A stretch of 64,000 nucleotides of DNA from assembly GCF_011420305.2 (NCBI RefSeq), contig NZ_CP061769.1, forward strand, positions 248,001-312,000. Reading direction: 5' to 3'. Positions 45,533 through 54,110 of the stretch are shown here, in pieces (within the stretch, counting starts at the first letter, position 1; the number at the start of each line of letters is the position of its first letter). The notes below the pieces were generated by a model that had not been told where the DNA came from, made no database searches, and was given only the letters and a program-made list of their open reading frames with translations. The position numbers and the translations under genes were made by a program. This stretch comes from Nocardioides ochotonae. GTDB lineage: Bacteria > Actinomycetota > Actinomycetes > Propionibacteriales > Nocardioidaceae.

Positions 45533-47200
45533 ATGCAGACATTCGCAGAGATCGTGCGCAGCCGCGTCGGCGACGACGCCGTCGGCCTGCGCTTCGAGGA
45601 CCGCCAGTGGACCTGGGACGAGGTCGTCGCCGAGTCCGCGACCCGGGCCGCGGCCCTGAGCGCCACGGTGCCGGCCCCCGAGGGACGCCAGGTCCACGTC
45701 GGGGTGCTGCTGGAGAACGTCCCGGACTTCGTCTTCTGGATCGGTGCCGGCGCCCTCGCCGGGGCCGTGGTCATCGGCATCAACGCCAGCCGCAGCGCCC
45801 CGGAGATCGCCCAGGACGTGCGGCACGCGGACGTCGACCTGATCATCACCGAGCCGCGCCTGCGCCACCTCGTCGAGGACCCCGCCCACGGCGTCCCGGC
45901 CGAGCGGGTCCACGACATCGAGACCCCGGCGTACGCCGAGTGGCTGGCGCCGCACCGCGGGGCGCCACTGCCCGAGGCCCGGCCCACGCCCGAGGACATC
46001 GCGATGCTGCTGTTCAGCTCGGGCTCGACCGGGGCCCCGAAGGCGGTCATCGTCGGCCAGGGCCGGCTCGGCCGCCTGGTCGAGGCGATCGTCGAGCGGG
46101 TGCGCATGGAGCGCTCCTCGGTCACCTACCTGTGCATGCCGCTGTTCCACGGCAACGCGGTGATGATGAACCTGGCGCCCGCGATGGAGGCCGGGGCGAC
46201 GGTCGCGATGACCCGCAAGTTCTCCGCCAGCGCCTTCGCCGAGGACATCCACCGGGTCGGCGCGACCTACGTCAACTACGTGGGCCGGGCGCTGTCCTAC
46301 GTGCTGAGCCGCCCCGAGGACCCGCGCGACCGCACCAGCACCCTGCAGCTGGCCTTCGGCACCGAGGCCTCCGAGGCCGACGTGGCCCGCTTCTCCGAGC
46401 GCTTCGGCTGCGAGGTCATGGAGGGCTACGGGCTCAGCGAGGGCGTCTTCCGGATCAACCGGACCCCGGACACCCCGACCGGCTCGCTCGGCCTGCCAGC
46501 GGGCGGCCTGGACGTGCGGATCCTCGACGAGGCCACCGGCGAGGAGTGTCCCCGCGCCCGCTTCGACGAGACCGGGCGGCTGGTCGACGCCGCCGCCGTC
46601 GGGCAGATCGTCGCGGTCGGGCTCGCGCACACCTTCGAGGGCTACTACAAGAACCCCGAGGCGATGGCCGACCGGGTCAAGGGCGAGGACTTCTGGTCCG
46701 GTGACCTGGGCTACCGCGACGCCGACGGGTTCTTCTACTTCGCCGGCCGCTCCTCGGACTGGCTGCGGGTGGACAGCGAGAACTTCTCCGCCGCACCGCT
46801 CGAGCGCATCCTGGCCCGCGCCGAGGGCGTGGCGGTGGCGCCGGTGTTCGCCGTACCGGACCCGCGCACCGGCGACCGGGTGATGACGGCCATCGAGCTC
46901 GAGCCCGGGGCGGTCTTCGACCCGATCGCGTTCGGCGCCTACCTCGACGCCCAGCCCGACATGGGCGCCAAGTGGTGGCCCTCGTTCGTGCGGATCGTCG
47001 ACTCGATGCCGCTGACCGGCAGCGGGAAGATCAACAAGGCGCCGCTGCGCCAGGCGGCGTGGCAGACCACCGACCCGGTGTTCGTGCGCGTCGGGCGGAC
47101 CGCAGAGTACGTCGCGCTCGACGACGTCGCCCGCAAGGAGATCGAGGCGGAGTTCCTCGAGCACGGCCGCGCCGCGCACCTCCCCGCGCCGCCGGCCTGA
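45533..47200 (+). CDS. Acyl-CoA ligase, FadD17-like
   Basis: 555 residues. AMP-binding P-loop LLFSSGSTGAPKAVIVG near 160, EGYGLSEGVFR, SGDLGYRDADGFFYFAGRSSDWLRVDSENFSAAPLE, and the C-terminal Lys in SGKINKAPL. HVGVLLENVPDFVFWIGAGALAGAVVIGINASR resembles FadD17, which activates short steroid side chains. Probably loads a steroid C3/C5 carboxylate with CoA for the 31-42 kb operon. Confidence 0.86.
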   Translation: MQTFAEIVRSRVGDDAVGLRFEDRQWTWDEVVAESATRAAALSATVPAPEGRQVHVGVLLENVPDFVFWIGAGALAGAVVIGINASRSAPEIAQDVRHADVDLIITEPRLRHLVEDPAHGVPAERVHDIETPAYAEWLAPHRGAPLPEARPTPEDIAMLLFSSGSTGAPKAVIVGQGRLGRLVEAIVERVRMERSSVTYLCMPLFHGNAVMMNLAPAMEAGATVAMTRKFSASAFAEDIHRVGATYVNYVGRALSYVLSRPEDPRDRTSTLQLAFGTEASEADVARFSERFGCEVMEGYGLSEGVFRINRTPDTPTGSLGLPAGGLDVRILDEATGEECPRARFDETGRLVDAAAVGQIVAVGLAHTFEGYYKNPEAMADRVKGEDFWSGDLGYRDADGFFYFAGRSSDWLRVDSENFSAAPLERILARAEGVAVAPVFAVPDPRTGDRVMTAIELEPGAVFDPIAFGAYLDAQPDMGAKWWPSFVRIVDSMPLTGSGKINKAPLRQAAWQTTDPVFVRVGRTAEYVALDDVARKEIEAEFLEHGRAAHLPAPPA

Positions 47201-47217
47201 GCCACGAGCGGTACGAC

Positions 47218-47257
47218 GACGGGCCGGGACTCCACCGAGGTGGGGTCCCGGCCCGTC
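47218..47257. terminator. Bidirectional terminator between convergent ligase and SDR
   Basis: GACGGGCCGGGAC (47218-47230) pairs perfectly with GTCCCGGCCCGTC (47245-47257); inner CCACC/GGTGG continues the stem after one T-G pair. Confidence 0.8.
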
Positions 47258-47280
47258 GGGCGTCCGGAGGTGCGGTGCGC

Positions 47281-48069
47281 TCAGCCCGCGGGTGCGTCGG
47301 GGAGCTCGGGGGCCCAGGCGACGCCGTTGATGTGACCCCCGCCGTCGGCGAAGATCGTGTTGCCGGTGACGTAGCGGCAGTCCTCGCTGGCGAGGAAGAG
47401 CGCCACCGGGGCGATGTCGGTCAGCGGGTCGCCGAGACGGCCCATCGGGTTGGCGGCGTCGACGGCGGCCGCGATGTCGGGGTTCTGGGCGATCCGGCGC
47501 TGCAGCGCCGCGGTCTTCGCGCCCGGTGCGATCGCGTTGACGACCACGCCCGTGGGCGCCCACTCCCGTGCGGCGGTGCGGGTGAGGGTGCGCAGCGCCT
47601 CCTTGGCGCTGTTGTACTCCAGCGACCCGATGTGGGCGTTCACACCGTTGAGGCTGACCATGTTGATCACCCGGCCCCAGCCGGCGCGCGACATGTGCGG
47701 GAACGCCGCGCGCATCGCCCAGAAGGGCCCGTAGTAGCCCATCGCGAACCCGCGGTGCAGCATCTCGTCGGTCTTGTGCTCGACGCGACCGAGGCTGGCG
47801 CCGCCCCAGGCGTTGTTGACCAGGATGTCGACGCTGCCCCAGGTGTCGACCGCGGTCGCGATCATGCCCTCGACCTGGTCGCGGTCGGTGACGTCGACGT
47901 GCACGAACAGCCCGCCGATCTCCTCGGCGACCGCCCGGCCCTTGGCCTCGTCGATCTCCGCGACGAGCACGCGCGCGCCCTCGGCCGCGAACAGCCGCGC
48001 GACGCCCGCGCCGATCCCGTCCCCGCCACCGGTGACGACCGCGACGCGGCCCTCGAGGCGGCCGCTCAC
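47281..48069 (-). CDS. Short-chain dehydrogenase/reductase
   Basis: 262 residues from GTG 48069 (GTGA overlap with the SnoaL gene). VVTGGGDGIGAGVARLFA, acidic Asp/Glu at the end of beta-2 (VLVAEIDEAKG) favouring NAD, NNAWGGASLG, MVSLNGVNAHIGSLEYNSAK (Ser/Tyr/Lys), and VNAIAPGAKT. Last gene of an LLM-SnoaL-SDR minus-strand operon. Confidence 0.86.
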   Translation of the reverse strand: MSGRLEGRVAVVTGGGDGIGAGVARLFAAEGARVLVAEIDEAKGRAVAEEIGGLFVHVDVTDRDQVEGMIATAVDTWGSVDILVNNAWGGASLGRVEHKTDEMLHRGFAMGYYGPFWAMRAAFPHMSRAGWGRVINMVSLNGVNAHIGSLEYNSAKEALRTLTRTAAREWAPTGVVVNAIAPGAKTAALQRRIAQNPDIAAAVDAANPMGRLGDPLTDIAPVALFLASEDCRYVTGNTIFADGGGHINGVAWAPELPDAPAG

Positions 48070-48560
48070 GCGCGCTCGAGGTGCTGGCCGCGGGCCCCGG
48101 CCGCGAGCAGTGCGCGCGCCTCGGGGCGACCGTCGAGCAGGCGCCCGGTCCGCACCACGACCCGCCAGCCCTGCTCGCCGCGACGCAGCTCCCAGTGGTT
48201 GGCGGTGGCGCGGCGTACGACGAAGCCCTCGTCGGTGTGGATGACCATCAGCGAGTGGTTGACCGCGACGGCGGTGTCGCCGTCGAGGGTGACCTTGACG
48301 GGCCCGTTGAAGTGCGCGGCGCCATTGCCGATCCAGCCCTGGTGGTTGGTGGAGTTCACCATCGCGACGAGCTGGGCGTTGCCGACCATCGAGATCTCGT
48401 CGTTGTCGTAGACACCGTCGGGCTCCCAGATGGCGGCGAGCTCCTCGGCGCTGCCGGAGTCGGCGAGGGCTCCGTAGCCGGCGAGGAGCTGGATGATCTC
48501 CCGCTCGTCCTCGAGGGTCTGGAGGCGCTGCTCGAGTGCGGCGATCCGGTCGTCGGTCAT
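48066..48560 (-). CDS. SnoaL-like (NTF2-fold) protein
   Basis: 164 residues. N-terminal helix LEQRLQTLEDEREIIQLLAGYGALADSG followed by the IWEPDGVYDN pattern of SnoaL_4 domains. Such small barrels act as isomerases, dehydratases or binding proteins for polycyclic substrates; ketosteroid isomerase has the same fold, but I see no clear Tyr/Asp/Asp KSI signature. Between an LLM oxidoreductase and an SDR. Confidence 0.78.
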   Translation of the reverse strand: MTDDRIAALEQRLQTLEDEREIIQLLAGYGALADSGSAEELAAIWEPDGVYDNDEISMVGNAQLVAMVNSTNHQGWIGNGAAHFNGPVKVTLDGDTAVAVNHSLMVIHTDEGFVVRRATANHWELRRGEQGWRVVVRTGRLLDGRPEARALLAAGARGQHLERA

Positions 48561-48590
48561 GGTGGCTCCTGATCGGGTGGAGGAACGGGG

Positions 48591-49448
48591 TCAGTCGATC
48601 TGCGCGGCGATGGCCGCGAGCGCCTCGAGCTGCTCGCAGTAGTGCTCGGCGGACGTCGCGTCGACGGTGGTGCTGACCACCGTCGCGCCGGCCTCCCGGA
48701 CCTGGCGCAGCCGGCGGGCGGTGTCCTCGGCGTCGCCGAGCGGGTCGAGCATGCGGCCGGGGGAGAAGTAGACCTCGAAGCCCTCCGGGAGCTCGCGGGA
48801 AGCGAGCATGGCGGAGAGCGCCTCCAGCGGCAGGCCGAACGGCACCCAGCCGTCGCCGAGCTCGATCGCGCGGCGCAGCGAGCGCGCGGTGCGGCCGCCG
48901 ATGATGAGCGGCACCCGCTCCTGCACGGCGTGCGGCTCCACGACGAAGCCGGAGAAGTCGAAGTGCGTGCCGTGGTACTCCGGCTGGGAGCGGCCCAGGC
49001 TGGCGCGCAGGGCGGCGAGCGCGTCGTCGGCGATCGCGCCGCGGCCCTCGAAGGTCGCGCCGATGAGCTCGAACTCCTCCTGGAGCGAGCCGACGCCGAT
49101 GCCGAGGACCAGGCGGCCGTTGCTGATCCGGTCGAGCGTGCCGTAGCGCTTCGCGATCTCGAGCGGGTGGTGGTAGCCGATCACCACGACCTGGGTCATC
49201 AGGCGCAGCTGGGTGGTCTGGGCGGCGAGGTAGCCGAAGGTCGCCAGCGGGTCCCAGTACGTCGCGCCGCGCTGCTCGGCGATCTCCACGGGGACCGCGA
49301 CGTGCTCGCTGCAGGTGAGGTGGTGCAGCCCGAGGGCGTCGGCGGTCCGGGCGATCCGGGCGAGCTCCTCGATGCCGGCGTCTGCCTCCCAGGCGGCGTG
49401 GGCCCCCGGGTTGGCGGTGAGCACGGGACTGGTGATGCCGATCTGCAT
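48591..49448 (-). CDS. LLM-class flavin/F420-dependent oxidoreductase
   Basis: 285 residues from ATG 49448. Luciferase-like TIM barrel: GLHHLTCSEHVAVP, LATFGYLAAQTTQLRLMTQVVVIGYHHPLEIAKRYGTLDRISNGRLVLGIGVGSLQEEFEL, and VPLIIGGRTARSLRRAIELGDGWVPFG. Actinobacterial members usually use F420. First gene of an operon with SnoaL and SDR genes and divergent from an IclR gene carrying a TCCC site in between. Substrate unknown; a steroid or its D-ring product is plausible. Confidence 0.86.
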   Translation of the reverse strand: MQIGITSPVLTANPGAHAAWEADAGIEELARIARTADALGLHHLTCSEHVAVPVEIAEQRGATYWDPLATFGYLAAQTTQLRLMTQVVVIGYHHPLEIAKRYGTLDRISNGRLVLGIGVGSLQEEFELIGATFEGRGAIADDALAALRASLGRSQPEYHGTHFDFSGFVVEPHAVQERVPLIIGGRTARSLRRAIELGDGWVPFGLPLEALSAMLASRELPEGFEVYFSPGRMLDPLGDAEDTARRLRQVREAGATVVSTTVDATSAEHYCEQLEALAAIAAQID

Positions 49449-49513
49449 GGGTCTCCTTCGAGGCGGGATCGGCGTCATCCAAGCACCGCGCCGGGGGCGC
49501 CCGCCCGTCTCGC

Positions 49514-49528
49514 TCCCGGTGAGCGGGT
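49514..49528. promoter_or_regulatory. TCCC palindrome between LLM and IclR genes
   Basis: TCCCGGTGAGCGGGT matches TCCCRNTSANYGGGA except the last base. Located 66 bases before the LLM gene and 99 before the IclR gene. Confidence 0.6.
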
Positions 49529-49626
49529 GCGTGTCCGCTTCCCTTTCCGGTGGGGTCTTGTTACGGTCCTCACGCAAGGCAGAATGAATTTCAGTTTTGG
49601 TCTGTTTCTGGGTCTGGGAGGACGTC

Positions 49627-50517
49627 ATGAGCGCTCAAGGTGTCGAGCCGGTCGTCGAGCCGCGGCAGCTGCCGCCGTCGATGGTGGAGCGGATGTCCCT
49701 GATCCTGGAGACCTTCACGAGCCCGTCGGTGCGACTGACCCTGGAGGAGGTCGCCCGGGCGACCCACCTGCCGCGGTCGACGACCCACCGGATCCTCGAC
49801 CAGCTGGTGCGCCTGCACTGGCTGACCCACACCAGCTTCGGCTACGCGCTGGGCCAGCGGGCGCTCGAGCTCGGCGGCGGGGACAAGGCCTACGGCGACC
49901 TGCGCGCCGAGGCAGCCCCGGTGCTGCACGAGCTGCAGGTGCGCACCGGCATGGTGGCGCACCTCGCGGTGCTCGAGGACGCCGAGATCTACTACCTCGA
50001 CAAGATGGGCGGCCGCTTCGCCGCCTCCGTGCCCTCGCGGGTCGGAGGCCGGGCGCCCGCGCACTCCACCGCGCTCGGCAAGGCGATGCTCGCCTGGCTG
50101 ACCCCCGAGGAGGTCGACCTGCGCCTCGAGGCCGGCCTGAACCGGTTCACCGGCCGCACCATCGGCGACCTGCCGACGCTGCACCACGAGCTGCACCGCA
50201 TCCGCGGGCGCAACGGGCTGGCCTTCGAGCGCGGGGAGAGCTTCCCCGACATCTCGTGCGTCGCCGTGGCGGTGCGTGGCCCCGAGGGTCCGCTGGGCGC
50301 GATCTCGCTGGTCGGCGACAAGGACGCCCCGGTCGAGCGCCTCGCCCCGCTGCTCCTCAAGGCCGGCCGCGCCGTGTCGGTGGCGCTGTTCCCCGGCCTG
50401 GAGACCCAGCGCCCGCGCGTCGCGCGTCGTACGATCGCGCGCCCCGCGGAGGGCGCCTGGTCCACCGAGACCATGAGCCGCCTGGTCGCCTCGAGCGACG
50501 GTGGCGACTGGATCTGA
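49627..50517 (+). CDS. IclR-family regulator (paralogue of the 27592 protein)
   Basis: 296 residues from ATG 49627 with a GGGAGGA site. HTH LTLEEVARATHLPRSTTHRILDQLVRLHWL, effector domain MVAHLAVLEDAEIYYLDKMGGRFAASVPSRVGGRAPAHSTALGKAML. The closing WSTETMSRLVASSDGGDWI mirrors the tail of the IclR near ipdAB, and PSMVERM...FTSPSxRL is shared at the front, so the two are clear paralogues. Upstream lies an AT-rich region with TGAATTTCA near 49586 that may hold its promoter. Confidence 0.89.
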   Translation: MSAQGVEPVVEPRQLPPSMVERMSLILETFTSPSVRLTLEEVARATHLPRSTTHRILDQLVRLHWLTHTSFGYALGQRALELGGGDKAYGDLRAEAAPVLHELQVRTGMVAHLAVLEDAEIYYLDKMGGRFAASVPSRVGGRAPAHSTALGKAMLAWLTPEEVDLRLEAGLNRFTGRTIGDLPTLHHELHRIRGRNGLAFERGESFPDISCVAVAVRGPEGPLGAISLVGDKDAPVERLAPLLLKAGRAVSVALFPGLETQRPRVARRTIARPAEGAWSTETMSRLVASSDGGDWI

Positions 50518-50527
50518 TCCGCAAACC

Positions 50528-50572
50528 ACGACACAGGCCCCCGCTCCTACACGGAGCGGGGGCCTGTGTCGT
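50528..50572 (+). terminator. Terminator after the IclR gene
   Basis: A 20-bp perfect stem: arms 50528-50547 and 50553-50572 (ACGACACAGG... / ...CCTGTGTCGT) with loop TACAC, the strongest simple hairpin seen here. Confidence 0.85.
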
Positions 50573-50730
50573 TGGTGCCGGGATCGGCGGGCCGGTGGCC
50601 GGTGGTTGCGCGTAACTGCGCAATTGCTGGGTTTGGCGCGTCGTACGTCGCGGGACCGGTGTTCCTCCCAGCACCTGCGCCGAGAAGCACCTACCCCCGG
50701 CGAGAGTCCTTCGCCCAGGGGTGCCGGGAC

Positions 50731-51273
50731 TCAGCCCCAGTGGTCGCCCCAGCCCCACAGGTCCGGGGCGGTGTACTCGTGCTGGTCCTCGACGCCGAAC
50801 TTGCCGCGGAAGAACAGCATCGGGCGGTCGGCGGTAGGGGTCTCGAGCTCCAGGACGCGGCCGATCACGATGTCGTGGTCGCCGGCGACGTGCACCTCGT
50901 GGACCTCGGCGTGCACGCGCATCAGCACCCCGCGCAGGCTGGGGGTGCCGATCGCGGAGGTGTCGAAGTCCAGGCCCTCGAACTTGGCACCGCGGCTCGA
51001 GCCGAAGCGGTTGCACAGGTCGGTCTGGTCCTCGCCGAGCACGTTGACGGTGAACCGGCCGCTGGTGCGGATCCGCGGCCACGCACGGCCGCGGTGGTCG
51101 GCGCAGAACAGCACGAGCGGCGGCTCGAGGGAGACCGAGGCGAAGGACTGGCAGGCGAAGCCGACCGGCTCCTCCCCGTCGTACCCGGTCACGACCGTCA
51201 CGCCGGTGGCGAAGGAGCCCATCGCGCGGCGCATCTCCAACGGCGACGGTCCGGTGATCTGGGTGCTCGTCAT
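50731..51273 (-). CDS. hsaB: 3-HSA monooxygenase, flavin reductase component
   Basis: 180 residues from ATG 51273 (GGAAGGGA site). Flavin reductase-like FMN-binding split barrel: MRRAMGSFATGVTVVTG, GFACQSFASVSLEPPLVLFC, FTVNVLGEDQTDLCNRFG and a closing WGWGDHWG. Supplies reduced flavin to HsaA. Only one such reductase is present for the two HsaA-type oxygenases of the window, and it is adjacent to neither. Divergent from hsaD. Confidence 0.87.
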   Translation of the reverse strand: MTSTQITGPSPLEMRRAMGSFATGVTVVTGYDGEEPVGFACQSFASVSLEPPLVLFCADHRGRAWPRIRTSGRFTVNVLGEDQTDLCNRFGSSRGAKFEGLDFDTSAIGTPSLRGVLMRVHAEVHEVHVAGDHDIVIGRVLELETPTADRPMLFFRGKFGVEDQHEYTAPDLWGWGDHWG

Positions 51274-51390
51274 GGTCTCGTCCCTTCCTGACCTGCTGCC
51301 CGCGAGGACCGGCTGGTCCGCGCCCCGGGCGGGCTGTTCCGTGCTCATCCACGTCAACGTACGCCCGCGCCGCGGCCCGACCGCGAGAGG

Positions 51391-51405
51391 TCCCGATCAG
51401 TGGCC
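51391..51405. promoter_or_regulatory. TCCC palindrome between hsaB and hsaD
   Basis: TCCCGATCAGTGGCC, two mismatches (last two bases) to TCCCRNTSANYGGGA; mid-way between the two divergent starts. The rest of this 255-base region contains no gene. Confidence 0.5.
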
Positions 51406-51528
51406 GCGGGCGGCGTACGGCCTTCGCCGGGTGTACGGCGCCGCCGGGGCGGGGCGTCGGTGTGACGACCCTCCCAGTGACCGGGATCGTCACAGGACGC
51501 GACCGGAGGGCGTTCCTACCGTGGCGGG

Positions 51529-52398
51529 GTGAGTGACCTGACGTATGAATCCACGCTCCGTGAGCTGTCCACGCCCGCCGGCGTCCTGCGCTACCACGAG
51601 GCGGGTGACGGGCCGCCGCTGCTGATGCTCCACGGCTCCGGCCCCGGCGTGACGGGCTGGCGCAACTTCGGCGACAACCTGCCGCGGTTCGCCAAGCACT
51701 TCCGCTGCCTGGTGCTGGAGTTCCCGGGCTTCGGGGTCAGCGACACCACCGACCAGCACCCGATGATGGCCGCCCTGCCGGCCGTCGGTGCCTTCCTCGA
51801 CGGCCTCGGCCTCGAGCAGGTCGACATCATCGGCAACTCCATGGGCGGCAGCGTCGGCGCGCGCTTCGCCATCGCGCAGCCCGAGCGGGTGCGCCGGCTG
51901 GTCACGGTCGGCGGCATCGGCCGCAACATCTTCAGCCCCGCCCCGGGCGAGGGCATCAAGCTGCTCGTGGACTTCACCGAGGACCCGACCCGCGACCGGC
52001 TGATCTCCTGGCTGCGCTCGATGGTCTTCGACCAGTCGATGGTCACCGAGGAGCTCATCGAGCAGCGCTGGGAGCAGGCCACCGAGCCGGAGACCCTCGA
52101 GGTCGCGCGCCGGATGTACAGCCGCGCCGCGATCGAGGCGACGTTCGCCGCGATCGACAGCTCCACGCACGGCACCCCCGGCTGGGCGGAGTTCGACAAG
52201 ATCCGCGCCAAGACGCTGATCACCTGGGGCCGCGACGACCGGGTCAGCCCGCTGGACCAGATGCTGATCCCGATGCGCACGATCCGCGACGTCCAGGTGC
52301 ACATCTTCTCCCAGTGCGGACACTGGGCGATGATCGAGCAGAAGGCCGCCTGGGAGAGCACCGTCGAGGCGTTCCTGCTCGCCGAGGACCAGGCATGA
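51529..52398 (+). CDS. hsaD: 4,9-DSHA hydrolase (meta-cleavage product hydrolase)
   Basis: 289 residues from GTG. C-C bond hydrolase that splits the HsaC product into DOHNAA (HIP precursor) and the dienoate used by HsaE. Oxyanion HGSGPGVTGW, nucleophile Ser104 (GNSMGG), Asp236 (GRDDRVSP) and His265 (CGHWAMIEQ) are all present. First of hsaD-kstD-kshB, overlapping kstD by four bases. Confidence 0.92.
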   Translation: MSDLTYESTLRELSTPAGVLRYHEAGDGPPLLMLHGSGPGVTGWRNFGDNLPRFAKHFRCLVLEFPGFGVSDTTDQHPMMAALPAVGAFLDGLGLEQVDIIGNSMGGSVGARFAIAQPERVRRLVTVGGIGRNIFSPAPGEGIKLLVDFTEDPTRDRLISWLRSMVFDQSMVTEELIEQRWEQATEPETLEVARRMYSRAAIEATFAAIDSSTHGTPGWAEFDKIRAKTLITWGRDDRVSPLDQMLIPMRTIRDVQVHIFSQCGHWAMIEQKAAWESTVEAFLLAEDQA

Positions 52399-54104
52399 GC
52401 ACCGCGACCGGCTGGGACCACACCTACGACCTCGTCGTCGTCGGCTCCGGCGGCGGCGGCATGGCCGCGGCGCTCGCCGCGGTCGACGCCGGCCTCAGCG
52501 TCGTGGTCCTGGAGAAGGGCAAGAAGTTCGGCGGCAGCACCGGCATCTCCGGCGGCGGCATCTGGGTCCCCAACAACCCGACGCTGCGCCGCGCCGGCCA
52601 CGACGACTCGCGTGAGTCGGTCCTGACCTACCTCGACACGCTGACCGAGGGCCGGGTGCCCCGCGCCCGCCTCGAGGCCTACGTCGACCAGGGCCCCGCC
52701 GCGATGGAGCTGCTCGAGCGCTCCAAGTGGATGAAGTTCGTCTGGACCAAGGGCTACGCCGACTACCACCCCGAGCTGGAGGGCGGGCGACCGCGCGGCC
52801 GCTCCATCGAGCCGAAGCCGTTCGACACCCGCAAGCTCCGCGAGGACGAGGTCTTCCAGCGCCCGAACAGCATGAAGGGCCCGCTGGGCCTGTGGATCAC
52901 GAGCAAGGACTACCACGACCTCGCGATGGTCAAGCGGACCTGGCAGGGCCGCCGGGCCTCGCTCACCGCCGCCTGGCGGGTCAGCTCCAACGTGATCCGC
53001 CGGCGCCACATGGCCACCGGCGGCCGCGCGCTGGTGGCGCGCATGCGGATGGCGCTCAAGGACGCCGGGATCCCGCTGTGGCTGCAGACGCCGATGACCG
53101 AGCTGGTCGTCGAGGACGGCCGCGTGGTCGGTGTGCTCGCGACCCGCGAGGGCACCCCGGTGCGCATCCACGCCCGCCGTGGCGTGCTGCTGGCCAGCGG
53201 CGGCTTCGACCACAACCAGGAGATGCGCTCCACCTACCTGCCCGAGGGCGGCAAGGACAACCACACCCTCGGCGCCGCCGAGAACACCGGCGACGGGATC
53301 CTCGCCGGGCAGGGCCTCGGCGCCGCGGTCGACTTCATGGACGACGCCTGGTGGATGCCGTCGGTCGAGCACCCGAGCGGCGCGACGATCCCGCTGGTCT
53401 CCGAGCGCGCGATCCCCGGCCAGGTGATCGTGGGCGAGGACGGTCGCCGCTTCACCAACGAGGCGGCGCCGTACGTGAACTTCGTCCACGACCAGCTCGC
53501 GGGCGGGCACCACGAGGCCTGGTTCGTGATGGACTCCCGGGCCCGGGCGCGCTACCCGTTCGCCCAGATCCTCCCCGGCGCGCCGTTCCCGAAGTCGTTC
53601 TACGACTCCGGCCTGGTGCACCGCGCGGACACGGTGGCCGAGCTGGCCGCCTCGACCGGCCTCCCGGCCGAGGCCCTCCAGGAGACGCTGGACCGGTTCA
53701 ACGGCTTCGTCCGCGCCGGCCGCGACCTGGACTTCCACCGCGGCGAGAGCGCGCACGACCGCTACTACGGCGACCCGACGCTGCCCAACCCGAACCTCGA
53801 CTCGATCGACAAGGCGCCGTTCTACGCGGTGCGCATCCAGGTCGGCGACCTCGGCACCAAGGGCGGGCTCGTCTGCGACGAGACCTCCCGCGTGCTGCGC
53901 GAGGACGGCTCGGTCATCGAGGGGCTCTACGCCACCGGCAACGCCTCGGCCTCGGTCATGGGCAACGAGTACGCCGGCCCCGGCGCGACCATCGGCCCCT
54001 CGATCGTCTTCGGCTACATCGCCGCGCGGCACGCCGCCGGCATCGGTGCCGACTCCGGCTCGGCCGTGGTCGGCTCGCACGCGCCCGCAGCGCAGGAAGG
54101 GTAG
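52395..54104 (+). CDS. kstD: 3-ketosteroid delta-1-dehydrogenase
   Basis: 569 residues. FAD enzyme that introduces the C1-C2 double bond in ring A. FAD motif VVGSGGGGMAAALAAVDAG, GGSTGISGGGIWVPNNPTLRRAG, GYADYHPELEGGRPRGRSIEPKPF, and the C-terminal ATGNASASVMGNEYAGPGATIGPS with Tyr526 and Gly530 in the positions of the catalytic Tyr/Gly of KstD enzymes. Length and sequence agree with Rv3537 (563 aa). With KshAB it opens ring B. Confidence 0.94.
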   Translation: MSTATGWDHTYDLVVVGSGGGGMAAALAAVDAGLSVVVLEKGKKFGGSTGISGGGIWVPNNPTLRRAGHDDSRESVLTYLDTLTEGRVPRARLEAYVDQGPAAMELLERSKWMKFVWTKGYADYHPELEGGRPRGRSIEPKPFDTRKLREDEVFQRPNSMKGPLGLWITSKDYHDLAMVKRTWQGRRASLTAAWRVSSNVIRRRHMATGGRALVARMRMALKDAGIPLWLQTPMTELVVEDGRVVGVLATREGTPVRIHARRGVLLASGGFDHNQEMRSTYLPEGGKDNHTLGAAENTGDGILAGQGLGAAVDFMDDAWWMPSVEHPSGATIPLVSERAIPGQVIVGEDGRRFTNEAAPYVNFVHDQLAGGHHEAWFVMDSRARARYPFAQILPGAPFPKSFYDSGLVHRADTVAELAASTGLPAEALQETLDRFNGFVRAGRDLDFHRGESAHDRYYGDPTLPNPNLDSIDKAPFYAVRIQVGDLGTKGGLVCDETSRVLREDGSVIEGLYATGNASASVMGNEYAGPGATIGPSIVFGYIAARHAAGIGADSGSAVVGSHAPAAQEG

Positions 54105-54110
54105 GTCGCC

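Noticed and set aside
42259..46125. 1288-codon open frame on the minus strand
   Set aside because: It lies opposite the SBP, MFS and ligase genes, which have clear family motifs. Long antisense frames are routine at this GC content because of third-position bias.
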